Assembly (NCBI GenBank): GCA_002483425.1
Contig: DLHW01000041.1
Location: 1-14,493 of the forward strand
DNA: 14,493 bases
Direction of reading: 5' to 3'
From: Methylococcaceae bacterium UBA7658
GTDB taxonomy: Bacteria > Pseudomonadota > Gammaproteobacteria > Methylococcales > Methylomonadaceae
Position numbers and translations under genes: made by a program. Below the pieces are notes generated by a model. The model saw nothing but the letters and a program-made list of their open reading frames with translations. It did no database searches and was not told the DNA's origin. Below are positions 1-8,116 of the stretch, one piece after another (within the stretch, counting starts at the first letter, position 1; every line of letters starts with the position of its first letter).

Positions 1-171
1 GGTCTCCTGATAGTCTAGAGCCTCCGGTAATATTTGTGCGATAAAAGAAACCGAAACTTAGATTTAGATAAACGGTTAATTAAATTTCAGCCCTAGCTAT
101 GGTGTTATAAATTTCTTCTTAGGTAAAAACTTAGTAGGATACGCTACTTTATTGTAGTATTAGAACTAAAT
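1..171 (+). promoter_or_regulatory. AT-rich upstream region of the chr operon
   Basis: No gene is visible in this AT-rich leader before chrB. Just ahead of the start codon, at 139-160, lies an imperfect inverted repeat: ATAC-GC-TAC on the left, a TTTATT spacer, and GTAGTAT on the right, so the arms pair except for a two-base GC insertion. ChrB proteins are known in other bacteria as chromate-sensing regulators of their own operon, so this is a plausible operator, though I infer that from position alone. Weak -10-like hexamers (TTATAA at 105-110, TAGTAT at 155-160) lack convincing -35 partners. No Shine-Dalgarno sequence precedes the ATG at 172. Confidence 0.3.
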
Positions 172-1125
172 ATGAATCCTTCTTGGTTAATTCTTATCGT
201 TAGCCTGCCGACACAAAACGCCGCTGGTCGAATGCGTGTTTGGCGGGCGCTGAAAGCATTGGGTTGCGGCGTATTGCGCGACGGTGTTTATTTACTGCCG
301 TATCGTAAGGAGTTTAGACACATGCTTCAGGTGCAAGCTGAAGACGTGATCGCAGGGGGCGGAAACGCCCACATCCTAACTTTGGATAGTGAAAACCAGG
401 AACAACAGAAAGTCTTTGAACAGCTATTCGACAGATCGGCCGATTATGCAAAGCTAATTGAAACTATCCAGCAAGCCGCACCTCTGAGTATCCGGTTAGA
501 TGATTTTGCCAAACTTCAAAAACAGATTCATCGATTGCGTAAAGACTTTGAATCCATTGCCCTACAGGATTTTTTTCCTGGCGCAGCACGGGAACAAGCG
601 GCTTCTGCCTTGGAAGATTTAGAACATTCAGTTACAGATCGCCTTTCACCCGATGAGCCCCATGCCGTACAGCGGCGAATTAGGCGGTTACAGATAGAAG
701 AGTACCAAGGCCGGACTTGGGCGACCCGCCAACGCCCGTGGATCGACCGGCTTGCCAGTGCTTGGTTAATCCAGCGCTTTATCGATTGTGAGGCGCGTTT
801 TATTTGGTTGATCGAACCTGGTGAGTGTCCTGCCTATGCCTTAGGGTTTGATTTCGATGGTGCTGCATTCACCCATATCGGTGCAAAAGTCACGTTTGAG
901 GTGTTGCTCGCAAGTTTCGGGTTGGCAAAGGATGCCGCCTTGAACCGCATCGGCGCTTTAGTCCACTACCTGGATGTCGGCGGGATTCCCGTCCTGGAAG
1001 CGGCGGGTTTGGAAACACTGATCCGAGGCATGAGACAACGCTGGTCGTCTGACGATGACCTGCTTATCGAAACGAACAAAATTTTTGACGCCTATTATCA
1101 GGCTTTTTTAGGAAACGACGAATGA
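172..1125 (+). CDS. chrB: Chromate resistance protein / regulator ChrB
   Basis: A 317-residue ChrB. The family's N-terminal domain covers about residues 1-165 (starting MNPSWLILIVSLPTQNAAGR), with charged, helical stretches from about 75 to 165. The ChrB C-terminal domain covers about 180-312 and carries the family signature around R181-TWATRQRPWIDRLASAWLI. Both domains are present, as in full-length ChrB proteins, which in studied chromate operons act as chromate-responsive regulators and are needed for full resistance. It is the first gene of chrB-chrA-chrC. Its stop overlaps the chrA start (ATGA), so translation is probably coupled. There is no clear ribosome binding site for the ATG at 172, but the conserved N terminus begins there. 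Cytoplasmic; no membrane segment seen. Confidence 0.9.
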   Translation: MNPSWLILIVSLPTQNAAGRMRVWRALKALGCGVLRDGVYLLPYRKEFRHMLQVQAEDVIAGGGNAHILTLDSENQEQQKVFEQLFDRSADYAKLIETIQQAAPLSIRLDDFAKLQKQIHRLRKDFESIALQDFFPGAAREQAASALEDLEHSVTDRLSPDEPHAVQRRIRRLQIEEYQGRTWATRQRPWIDRLASAWLIQRFIDCEARFIWLIEPGECPAYALGFDFDGAAFTHIGAKVTFEVLLASFGLAKDAALNRIGALVHYLDVGGIPVLEAAGLETLIRGMRQRWSSDDDLLIETNKIFDAYYQAFLGNDE

Positions 1126-2498
1126 ACCAACCCGATCCATCACAAATGCCGCCACCGCCTGTTACATTAGGGCAAGCCTTTTGGTATTGGTTAAAACTCG
1201 GCTTCATCAGTTTCGGCGGCCCTGCCGGACAAATCGCCATCATGCACCAGGATTTGGTCGAGAAAAAGCGCTGGATATCTGAACGGCGTTACCTGCATGC
1301 GCTCAATTACTGTATGTTGCTGCCAGGCCCTGAAGCCCAACAGTTGGCGATTTACATTGGTTGGTTGATGCATCGCACCTGGGGTGGAATCATTGCTGGT
1401 GTGTTGTTCGTCCTGCCATCGCTGTTCATCCTGATCGGATTAAGCTGGATTTATCTCGCTTTTGGGCATTTACCCGTGGTCGCCGGAGTACTTTATGGCA
1501 TCAAACCAGCCGTTACCGCGATTGTCCTATTTGCGGCTTACCGCATCGGCTCGCGGGCATTGAAAAATTGGCTACTGTGGACGATGGCAGGTTTGGCGTT
1601 TGTCGCTATCTTCGTATTCGATACGCCGTTTCCCGTGATCGTTTTAATTGCCGCATTGCTAGGAGCCTTGGGCGGGAAATATGCGCCCCAGAAATTTGCC
1701 ACTGGGGGCGGACACGGTGGGGCCAAACAAAGTTATGGCGCGGCAATTATTGATGATGATACCCCGATTCCAGACCATGCTAAATTCAGCGGCAAACGAT
1801 TAAGCAAATTAATCGTGGTCGGTTTGATCTTGTGGGGTGGCGCTATCGGATTTTTGTGCGCTAACTATGGTTGGGATGGTGCGTTGACCCAGATGGGCTG
1901 GTTTTTCACCAAAGCAGCGCTGCTGACCTTTGGTGGCGCTTACGCGGTGTTGCCTTATGTGTACCAAGGTGCAGTGGAGCATTACCACTGGCTGACAGCT
2001 ACGCAGATGATCGACGGTCTTGCCTTAGGCGAAACCACGCCAGGGCCCTTGATTATGGTCGTTACTTATGTCGGTTTCGTGGCTGGCTGGACGAAGGCAT
2101 TGTTTGGCGCAGACCAGCTTTTTCTTGCCGGGGCGACGGCGGCTTGTGTCGTGACCTACTTTACTTTTTTGCCTAGCTTTTTATTCATCCTGGCGGGTGG
2201 ACCTTTGGTTGAATCCACGCATGGCAATTTGAAATTTACCGCACCGTTAACCGGCATTACTGCTGCTGTGGTCGGCGTTATCCTAAACCTGGCGGCATTT
2301 TTTGCCTATCACGTATTTTGGCCGCAGGGTTTCCAAGGCCGTTTTGATGCGATTGCCACACTGATTGGCCTTGCCGCACTGCTAGCTTTATTGCGTTACA
2401 AAGCCGGTGTCATCCCCGTGATCACTACCTGCGGACTAGCGGGGTTGTTAGTCACTTACCTCAAACCTTGGTTGGAACAGGTAGGCGTTTTACTATGA
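1122..2498 (+). CDS. chrA: Chromate transporter ChrA (long, two-domain)
   Basis: A 458-residue inner-membrane protein of the CHR family, which expels chromate from the cytoplasm. It has the long form with two homologous CHR domains. Domain 1 has FGGP at 31-34 and PGP at 68-70 followed by EAQQLAIY. Domain 2 has FGG at 270-272 and TPGPL at 296-300. Many hydrophobic helices follow each motif pair, and a polar Gly/Lys-rich linker lies near 190-230. The start is set by ATGA overlap with chrB (1122-1125) and by AGGA at 1110-1113, eight bases upstream. The stop overlaps the next gene in the same way. Family and context agree, so the assignment is secure. Sulfate transport is a minor alternative for CHR members, but chrB next door argues for chromate. 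Confidence 0.95.
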   Translation: MNQPDPSQMPPPPVTLGQAFWYWLKLGFISFGGPAGQIAIMHQDLVEKKRWISERRYLHALNYCMLLPGPEAQQLAIYIGWLMHRTWGGIIAGVLFVLPSLFILIGLSWIYLAFGHLPVVAGVLYGIKPAVTAIVLFAAYRIGSRALKNWLLWTMAGLAFVAIFVFDTPFPVIVLIAALLGALGGKYAPQKFATGGGHGGAKQSYGAAIIDDDTPIPDHAKFSGKRLSKLIVVGLILWGGAIGFLCANYGWDGALTQMGWFFTKAALLTFGGAYAVLPYVYQGAVEHYHWLTATQMIDGLALGETTPGPLIMVVTYVGFVAGWTKALFGADQLFLAGATAACVVTYFTFLPSFLFILAGGPLVESTHGNLKFTAPLTGITAAVVGVILNLAAFFAYHVFWPQGFQGRFDAIATLIGLAALLALLRYKAGVIPVITTCGLAGLLVTYLKPWLEQVGVLL

Positions 2499-3262
2499 AC
2501 CCACCCTATACCCGTCGTGAATTTCTCGCGACGGCTGCCACAGGTGCAACCGTGGCAGCACTAAATCCCCAAACACTTTTAGCCCAACCGGTAAAGGAGA
2601 CGACAATGACCCAAAATACCCCCAGCGCATTTGCCGCCAATCACGAACTGAAACCGCTGCCATTCGATCCCGCCAAGCTCGACGGCCTGTCTGAGAAGTT
2701 GATCAAATCCCACTGGGAAAACAACTACGGCGGTTCGGTCAAAGCGCTGAATACCGTAAAACAGCGATTATCCGGCCTATTGGAAGATGACGATACGCCG
2801 CCCTTCGTCTATAACGACCTTAAACGGGAACACCTGATGCGCACCGGTTCGGTCGTCTTGCATGAATTGTATTTCGGTAATTTAGGCGGTCACGGCAAAC
2901 CAGATGCCGCATTCAGCAAATTGTTATCGGACGCGTTCGGCTCGGTCAACACTTGGGAGAAGGAATTCAAGCGCATGGGAGCAGGTTTAGGCGGTGGTTC
3001 GGGTTGGGTGACGCTTGGCTACAATTTGCACAGCGGCCTGCTGGAAAATTACTGGCATTGGGATCATCTGCATGCGCCCACTGCGACGCTACCGATTCTG
3101 GTGTTGGATATGTACGAGCATTCTTATCAAATGGATTATGGCGCCAAAGCCCCTGCTTACCTGGACGCGTTTTTCATAAATATTCATTGGGAAACAGTAA
3201 CGGTACGGTTGGACAACGCCGTTAAGTCGCGTTCGCTATGGCTGGCAGGCAATACGCGATGA
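2495..3262 (+). CDS. chrC: Fe/Mn superoxide dismutase of chromate operon (ChrC-like), Tat-exported
   Basis: A 255-residue Fe/Mn-type superoxide dismutase, converting superoxide to peroxide and oxygen. The likely metal ligands are all present: H73 (SHWE), H123 (VLHELYF), D205 and H209 in a D-M-Y-E-H version of the usual DxWEH. The SOD core runs from about residue 50 to 245. The N terminus is a twin-arginine signal (TRREFLATAA, R7-R8, then an Ala-rich stretch to about 30), so the full product should reach the periplasm. The start at 2495 is chosen because it gives the signal and overlaps the chrA stop (ATGA). A second in-frame ATG at 2606 (M38) has a strong AAAGGAG six bases upstream and would give the same enzyme without signal. 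An SOD named chrC sits in other chr operons, where it is thought to counter superoxide formed during chromate reduction. Confidence 0.9.
   Translation: MNPPYTRREFLATAATGATVAALNPQTLLAQPVKETTMTQNTPSAFAANHELKPLPFDPAKLDGLSEKLIKSHWENNYGGSVKALNTVKQRLSGLLEDDDTPPFVYNDLKREHLMRTGSVVLHELYFGNLGGHGKPDAAFSKLLSDAFGSVNTWEKEFKRMGAGLGGGSGWVTLGYNLHSGLLENYWHWDHLHAPTATLPILVLDMYEHSYQMDYGAKAPAYLDAFFINIHWETVTVRLDNAVKSRSLWLAGNTR
2593..2608 (+). promoter_or_regulatory. Internal ribosome binding site and second start in chrC
   Basis: AAAGGAG at 2593-2599 followed after six bases by an in-frame ATG at 2606-2608. This is the best Shine-Dalgarno sequence in the chr operon, better than that of the upstream start at 2495. 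It falls right after the predicted end of the Tat signal, so initiation here would yield a cytoplasmic superoxide dismutase. Visible directly in the sequence; use in the cell is inferred. Confidence 0.55.
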
Positions 3263-3347
3263 AATGGATGAACCGCGAACACCCAAGTCGACCAGTATTG
3301 CTGGCCGGTGGCATAATGATTGCGTTTATGACAGTCCTGTGAAGTAA
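3259..3347 (+). pseudogene. Decayed start of a ChrB C-terminal-domain gene
   Basis: An ATG overlaps the chrC stop (ATGA, 3259-3262) and opens a 27-residue frame beginning MKWMNREHP. That is how short ChrB C-terminal-domain proteins start (MKW..REHPK.D..ACPWLI..F.D). After HP the family similarity shifts frame: VD is read at 3287-3292 in a second frame. A third frame from 3294 reads SIAGRWHNDCVYD, which lines up with the family's RIACPWLI..FID stretch, several differences being single-base changes. The remnant stops within about 12 bases of the crtNb 3' end. I infer a former fourth gene of the operon, frameshifted twice and truncated. The alternative, a genuine 27-residue peptide, is less likely given the multi-frame match. 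Confidence 0.55.
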
Positions 3348-3358
3348 AGATGATGTGG

Positions 3359-4867
3359 TTAATTTTGGCTTTTAAGGTCTGCAAGGATTTTGTCCGCCAC
3401 TCGCTGGCCGGATAATGTCACCATTGGCATTCCGCCGCCGGGGTTGACGCTGCCGCCGACAAAGTACAGATTGTTGATGGTCGTACTGCGTTGGGGGGCC
3501 TTGAAGCCCAAGTTCAGGTTGCGGTCGGAAACGACGCCGTAGATCGATCCTAAGTTTGAGTAATAACGTGCCTCGATGTCTTTGGGTGTCCAGTATTCTT
3601 CGCAGACGATGTGTTTGCTGAGATCGGTCAGGCCCATGCGTTCCAGTTTGCTGATGACCCTGGCGCGAAACGCCAAGTAATCGCTGTCCGTCAGCGGCTT
3701 GTCTGGGTTAAGGTGCGTGATGTGGGGCAGGATTTTGATGATATCGCAGCCTGCTGGCGCAAGGGCCGGTTCGTCTCTGACCGGCGCCACCAAGTAAATG
3801 GTCGGGTCTTCGGGCAGGGTATGGCTGTGAAAGATGGCGTTGAAATGCGCCTTCGGGTGGTCGGAATAAAAAAAATTGTGGTGCGCCAAGTGCGGATAGC
3901 GCCGGTTGACGCCGAGGTGCAACACCATCCCGGAACAACTGGGCTGGAATCTTTTTAGCTTGTCCATTTTGGCGGCATCGGCACTCAGCAAGCGTTGGTG
4001 CGCCGGAATGATTTCCATGTTGGACACCAGAAGGTCGGCGCTTAAGGTTTCGTCATTTGCTAAGCGAACGCCCGTGGCGTTGCCGTGGTCATGCCGAATT
4101 TCGACCACTTCGGTATTCAAGCGGAAGTCGATGCCTAATTCTCGCGCCAGCTTTTCCATCGCCCTGGCCAAGTTGTACATGCCGCCTTGTACGTACCACA
4201 AGCCGTAGTGGTATTGGATGTAAGGCAACTGGTTCAGCAAGGCAGGCGCATCGTAAGGCGACGAACCGACATATTTAATAAAATAGTTGAGGATATCGAC
4301 CAATTTGGGATGTTTGACAAAACGGCGCACACCTTGATCCATCGTTCGGAACACATCAAAACTGGCCAAGCTTTGGATTGGGCCGTAGCATTTTAAGAGT
4401 TCCCAAAAGCCGTCGAGTCCCTTGGCGAAATAGCCGCGTTCGGTGGCTTCGGTCAGGGCTTTCGAATAGGCGAGAAAAGCCAAGAATTGGGCATGTACGT
4501 CCGCGCCCAGTTTGCCAAACTCTTGTGCTTGCCGCTCAGTGTCGCCGCATAAGTCAACGACCGTGCCGTCCTCGAAAAAATTGCGCCAATGCGGCTCTAC
4601 ATTGACAAGGTTGACGTAATCGGCCAGTTTTTTCCCGGCTCGGGCAAATAGCTCCTCGAACACCTGCGGCATGGTCAAGATCGACGGCCCCAGGTCAAAA
4701 CTGAAGCCATCTTTGGTCAAGATATTGAGCTTGCCGCCCAACTTGTCGTTTTTCTCCAGTAAAGTCACCTTAAAGCCTGCGCTGGCTAAACTGATTGCGG
4801 CTGACAGGCCGCCGAGCCCGCCGCCGATGATGATGACTTTTTTCCCTTGCGAGCGTTGGTTTGTCAT
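3359..4867 (-). CDS. crtNb: C30 carotenoid terminal oxidase, CrtNb/CrtP type
   Basis: A 502-residue FAD-dependent enzyme of the carotenoid desaturase/oxidase (CrtI-like amine oxidoreductase) family. The dinucleotide-binding fold is at the N terminus: GGGLGG at residues 15-20 and E38 at the end of the second strand. The C-terminal block, FVGGSVNPGGGMPMVTLSGQ, has the GGGMPM form seen in the CrtNb/CrtP oxidases. These oxidise terminal methyl groups of diapolycopene or diaponeurosporene to aldehydes, whereas desaturases have a different ending, as in the first gene of this operon. It is the last gene of the unit, starting five bases after the ald stop (spacer 4868-4872). Its aldehyde product would be the substrate of Ald. 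The exact substrate cannot be read from sequence; a further desaturase is the alternative. Confidence 0.85.
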   Translation of the reverse strand: MTNQRSQGKKVIIIGGGLGGLSAAISLASAGFKVTLLEKNDKLGGKLNILTKDGFSFDLGPSILTMPQVFEELFARAGKKLADYVNLVNVEPHWRNFFEDGTVVDLCGDTERQAQEFGKLGADVHAQFLAFLAYSKALTEATERGYFAKGLDGFWELLKCYGPIQSLASFDVFRTMDQGVRRFVKHPKLVDILNYFIKYVGSSPYDAPALLNQLPYIQYHYGLWYVQGGMYNLARAMEKLARELGIDFRLNTEVVEIRHDHGNATGVRLANDETLSADLLVSNMEIIPAHQRLLSADAAKMDKLKRFQPSCSGMVLHLGVNRRYPHLAHHNFFYSDHPKAHFNAIFHSHTLPEDPTIYLVAPVRDEPALAPAGCDIIKILPHITHLNPDKPLTDSDYLAFRARVISKLERMGLTDLSKHIVCEEYWTPKDIEARYYSNLGSIYGVVSDRNLNLGFKAPQRSTTINNLYFVGGSVNPGGGMPMVTLSGQRVADKILADLKSQN

Positions 4868-4872
4868 TGTGG

Positions 4873-6459
4873 TTACCGAGATTTTGAGATGAACGCGAGG
4901 AAATTATGCCAATGCTGGCGCAAATGAAGGCCGGAATAGTCCTTAAACGCCATCAGGCTGGTGCGGTTACGCGCCGCCCTGGCCAGAAATGAGCCGTGGC
5001 CGAATAGAAAATCCAGATAAGCCTTGAATTCGTTATAGCGCGTTGCCGAATACGGGAACCAGTTGGGTTCGTGCGGCAAGGGATTTCGGCTGATCATCCC
5101 AGACACCGGATAAGTGAGACTCAACAAGCCTTCCGCGCCATGATAACGCCCAAACCCGCTATGCCGAACACCGCCGAACGGCAAGGCCGGATGGCCGATA
5201 TTCTTGATGACATCGTTAATTGTCCAATTGCCGGTGTGCAGGCGCTTGGCAATACCTTCAGCTCTGGCGAGGTCGCGGCTCCAGACACTGGCATTCAAGC
5301 CGTAGGCAGTTTGGTTGGCTTGGCTGACGGCGGCATCATCACTGTTAAAAGCCATTATCGGCAACAATGGGCCGAAGGTTTCTTCCTTTACGACGCGCAT
5401 TTCTGCTGTGACATCCCACAGGACAATGGGGTAGACGTAATTGTCTTGGAATTCCAAAGGGCCAGACGCTTTTGCGCCTTGGGCAATGGCATCTTCATAA
5501 TGGGCTTTAACAAGGTCATGTTGATGGCGATGGTTGATTGCGCCCAGTTCGCAGTCGGAAGTTTTGCCCAAGCGAAGTTGGGGAATCTTGGCAAGTAAAC
5601 TCTGCAATAACACCGGGTAACAGGTTGTTTCCACATAAAGCCGCTTGACGGCAGCGCACACTTGGCCGCCGTGGCAAAACGCGCCATAAACCGCCGCATT
5701 GGCAGCGCGTTCCAAGTCGGCATCGGCGCAGACTATCATCGCATCGTTGCCGCCCAATTCCAGGATGACAGGGATGGGATGCCGTGCCGCTTGCGCCATT
5801 ATTTTGCGGCCAGTGTCAAGGTTACCAGTAAAGAACACCAAGTCGGGACTGGCTTTAATCAACTGTTCCCCCGCCTCGCCTGCGCCAACCACCCACTGTA
5901 CCAATCCTTCCGGCAAGTCTAATTTGGCTAGAACTGCCATTATTTTAGCGGCGACCGGCAAACTCCATTCGGACGCTTTCAACACCACGGCGTTACCTGC
6001 AAACAAGGCGGTCAACACCGGGATCATCGACAATTGGAAGGGGTAATTCCATGGCGAAATCACGGCGACGACCCCAAAAGGTTTGCGCTCGATAATCGCC
6101 GTGGCATCGGGATAGGAATAAGGCGAAGTAGCAACCCGTCGGCGGCGCAAGATAGAATCGGCGTGGCTCGGGTAATAGCGGGTTTGCGCCAAGACCGGAA
6201 AGAGTTCGCCCAAGAGGGCTTCGACTGGGACTTTACCGGTGGTTCGCACGATGATGTCGGCGATGTCGTCCAAGTCCTGCAAAATCAGGTCCGGCAGTCG
6301 GGCCAAGCGTTGGCAGCGTTCTTGGGTTGTTAACGCCGCCCATTTGACACCTGCGGCTTTGGCTTGCGCCAGCTTGGTGTTGATTTCGATGGCTTCGTCG
6401 CAACGATAACTGCCGAGCAATTCGCCATCGTGCGGCGAGCGCACTTGCAGTTCGCTCAT
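4873..6459 (-). CDS. ald: Carotenoid (diapolycopene) aldehyde dehydrogenase
   Basis: A 528-residue NAD(P)-dependent aldehyde dehydrogenase. Catalytic Cys268 sits in HGGQVC and general base Glu234 in LELGG, with the usual 34-residue spacing; N138 is in SPWNYPF, E370 is in KEETFGP, and PFGGVRHSGFGRYHG closes the fold at 427-441. About 75 residues follow (455-528), longer than soluble ALDHs. They are rich in aromatic and basic residues without a clear transmembrane helix and perhaps help it sit at the membrane near its lipid substrate. The start at 6459 is chosen because ATG overlaps the crtN stop as ATGA; a longer frame from 6531 would run well into crtN. Placed between desaturase and oxidase, it fits the enzyme that oxidises C30 carotenoid aldehydes to acids in Methylomonas. 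Confidence 0.87.
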   Translation of the reverse strand: MSELQVRSPHDGELLGSYRCDEAIEINTKLAQAKAAGVKWAALTTQERCQRLARLPDLILQDLDDIADIIVRTTGKVPVEALLGELFPVLAQTRYYPSHADSILRRRRVATSPYSYPDATAIIERKPFGVVAVISPWNYPFQLSMIPVLTALFAGNAVVLKASEWSLPVAAKIMAVLAKLDLPEGLVQWVVGAGEAGEQLIKASPDLVFFTGNLDTGRKIMAQAARHPIPVILELGGNDAMIVCADADLERAANAAVYGAFCHGGQVCAAVKRLYVETTCYPVLLQSLLAKIPQLRLGKTSDCELGAINHRHQHDLVKAHYEDAIAQGAKASGPLEFQDNYVYPIVLWDVTAEMRVVKEETFGPLLPIMAFNSDDAAVSQANQTAYGLNASVWSRDLARAEGIAKRLHTGNWTINDVIKNIGHPALPFGGVRHSGFGRYHGAEGLLSLTYPVSGMISRNPLPHEPNWFPYSATRYNEFKAYLDFLFGHGSFLARAARNRTSLMAFKDYSGLHLRQHWHNFLAFISKSR

Positions 6460-7994
6460 GTTGGCTCTCTGCCTTGTTTCAACCATACGTCTTGGCCACT
6501 GTCGGCAAAGCGCACTTTGTGTTGTTTGCATATCAGGTCAGCAGAAATCCGCGCCGATTCGTAAATGGTCGGCAAGCCGCTACCGGGATGGGTGCCGCCC
6601 CCGACGAGGTAACAATTCGCCAATTCTTCAAAACGGTTGTGTGGCCGCCAATACAACATCTGCTGGAAAGAATGCGCCAAGCTGAAGGTTGCGCCGCGAT
6701 AGACGTTTTCCTGATTTTCCCAATCGGTTGGGGTGATGATTTTTTCGCAGACGATATGGGTGCGGATGTCCGTCAATCCTAATCGGGAAGCTAAATTGTC
6801 TAAAGTGGCTTCACGAACGTTGTGCCGTTGTTGTTCCCAGTCGAGACCGCTGGCGTTGTTTGGCATTGGCACCAAAATATACAAGGCGGATTGGCCGGGT
6901 GGCGCCAAAGTGTCGTCGGAGACGGAGGCATTGTGGACATAGAAGGAAAAATCGGCAGAAAGCTTTTTCGCGTTAAATATGTTGTCGATATTGGTCTTGT
7001 AATCTTGCGCGAACACGATGCTGTGGTGGGCGAGGTCGTACTTTTTGTCCACGCCCAAGTAGAGCATGAAAGTGGAGCAAGAAAAGTCTTTTTTATCGAT
7101 GTTCTGCTTGCCGTACTTAGTCAGTTGTCCCTGTGCAACCAAATGAGTCATGGCGTGGGCGAAATCGGCATTGATGATGTTTTCATCGCTCCGAATTTCG
7201 CTGCCATCCGGTAAGCGCACCCCCTTAACGGCTTGCTCCTCAATTATTAACGACTGGATTTCAGTCTGGGTATGGATGGCTCCGCCATTTTCTTCGATGA
7301 CTTTAGCCATCGCCGCCGAAATTCGGTTTAAGCCGCCGCGAACGTGATAAATGCCATAATCGTGTTCGAGATAAGGCAACATGGTAAACAAGGCCGGACA
7401 ATCCCAAGGCGACATCCCTAAGTATTTCGATTGGAACGAAAATGCCAGCCTAAGCTTTTCTTCTAGAAAATACTGACCCAAGTTGTGGAAAACACTGCTC
7501 GGAAACGCCAGCCAAGGCAGGGCCTTGATTAAGTCCCATGACAAAAACGCGGACAAGCTGGAATAATCGCGCTTGATACAGGGGAACAGCTTGGCGAATC
7601 GTTTTCGTTCCGTATCCAAAAAACGGTAATAAGCACCGCTGCCTTCCTTGAAGGTCTGGTCGAGGGCAGCCCGCATTTTGGGGCGGTCAAAATAAACGGG
7701 GAGTTTGCGGTCGTCATAGATCAGGTCGTACATGTGATCCAGTTGGACAAAGTCCAGGTAATCCGAACTGCACCTGCCAGCCAAGGCAAACATGTCATCC
7801 AAAACGGGTTTGAGCAGCAGAAAAGTCGGACCGGTGTCAAAAGTAAAACCGTCCAGTTTGAGAGGGCGGCTGCGTCCCCCCACTTCTGCATTCTTATCGA
7901 ATACCGTTACTTTGAAACCACGCTGGCTCAACAACATCCCGGCGCATAAGCCACCTGGGCCAGCCCCCACTATGACAATGTGCTTTGGCATCAT
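6456..7994 (-). CDS. crtN: C30 carotenoid desaturase CrtN (diapophytoene/squalene desaturase)
   Basis: A 512-residue FAD-dependent phytoene-desaturase-family protein. The N-terminal dinucleotide fold has GAGPGG at 10-15 and D33; the C-terminal FAD signature is VGGGTHPGSGLPTIYESA, the desaturase version rather than the GGGMPM form of crtNb. It would introduce conjugated double bases into a C30 backbone (diapophytoene or squalene) to give diaponeurosporene or diapolycopene at the inner membrane. It is first in crtN-ald-crtNb and overlaps ald by four bases. Two consecutive ATGs (7994 and 7991) compete as start; both keep the fold intact, and neither has a strong ribosome site. Upstream is a possible promoter at 8014-8043. 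The synthase for the substrate is not in the window. Confidence 0.87.
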   Translation of the reverse strand: MMPKHIVIVGAGPGGLCAGMLLSQRGFKVTVFDKNAEVGGRSRPLKLDGFTFDTGPTFLLLKPVLDDMFALAGRCSSDYLDFVQLDHMYDLIYDDRKLPVYFDRPKMRAALDQTFKEGSGAYYRFLDTERKRFAKLFPCIKRDYSSLSAFLSWDLIKALPWLAFPSSVFHNLGQYFLEEKLRLAFSFQSKYLGMSPWDCPALFTMLPYLEHDYGIYHVRGGLNRISAAMAKVIEENGGAIHTQTEIQSLIIEEQAVKGVRLPDGSEIRSDENIINADFAHAMTHLVAQGQLTKYGKQNIDKKDFSCSTFMLYLGVDKKYDLAHHSIVFAQDYKTNIDNIFNAKKLSADFSFYVHNASVSDDTLAPPGQSALYILVPMPNNASGLDWEQQRHNVREATLDNLASRLGLTDIRTHIVCEKIITPTDWENQENVYRGATFSLAHSFQQMLYWRPHNRFEELANCYLVGGGTHPGSGLPTIYESARISADLICKQHKVRFADSGQDVWLKQGREPT

Positions 7995-8013
7995 CCAGAT
8001 CCATTATTTTTAT

Positions 8014-8043
8014 TTAATATTAAAAGCTTCGGTTAGGAGGCAA
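8014..8043 (-). promoter_or_regulatory. Possible sigma70 promoter of the crt operon
   Basis: On the minus strand, TTGCCT (8043-8038) is followed after 18 bases by TATTAA (8019-8014), inside an AT-rich stretch about 20 bases ahead of the crtN start. Match to consensus is fair, spacing slightly long. Position suits a crtN-ald-crtNb transcript; read-through from the methyltransferase gene at 8117-8701 on the same strand is also possible, as I see no strong terminator between. Confidence 0.3.
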
Positions 8044-8116
8044 CCATTAAATGAATAGAAAAATGGAGGCTACACCTAGAATTAAGAAACGAGTTCTTTT
8101 TTCGTTAAAGGGGAGT

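Noticed and set aside
3611..3958. Open frame of 115 codons on the plus strand
   Set aside because: Antisense shadow of crtNb.
5071..5598. Open frame of 175 codons on the plus strand
   Set aside because: It lies wholly antisense to ald, whose catalytic motifs are intact, and has no family resemblance.
8083..8110. Terminator between the methyltransferase gene and crtN
   Set aside because: A small AAGAA/TTCTT or AACGA/TCGTT stem with T-run exists on the plus strand, but no plus-strand gene ends here, and on the minus strand the T-run is not downstream of the stem.
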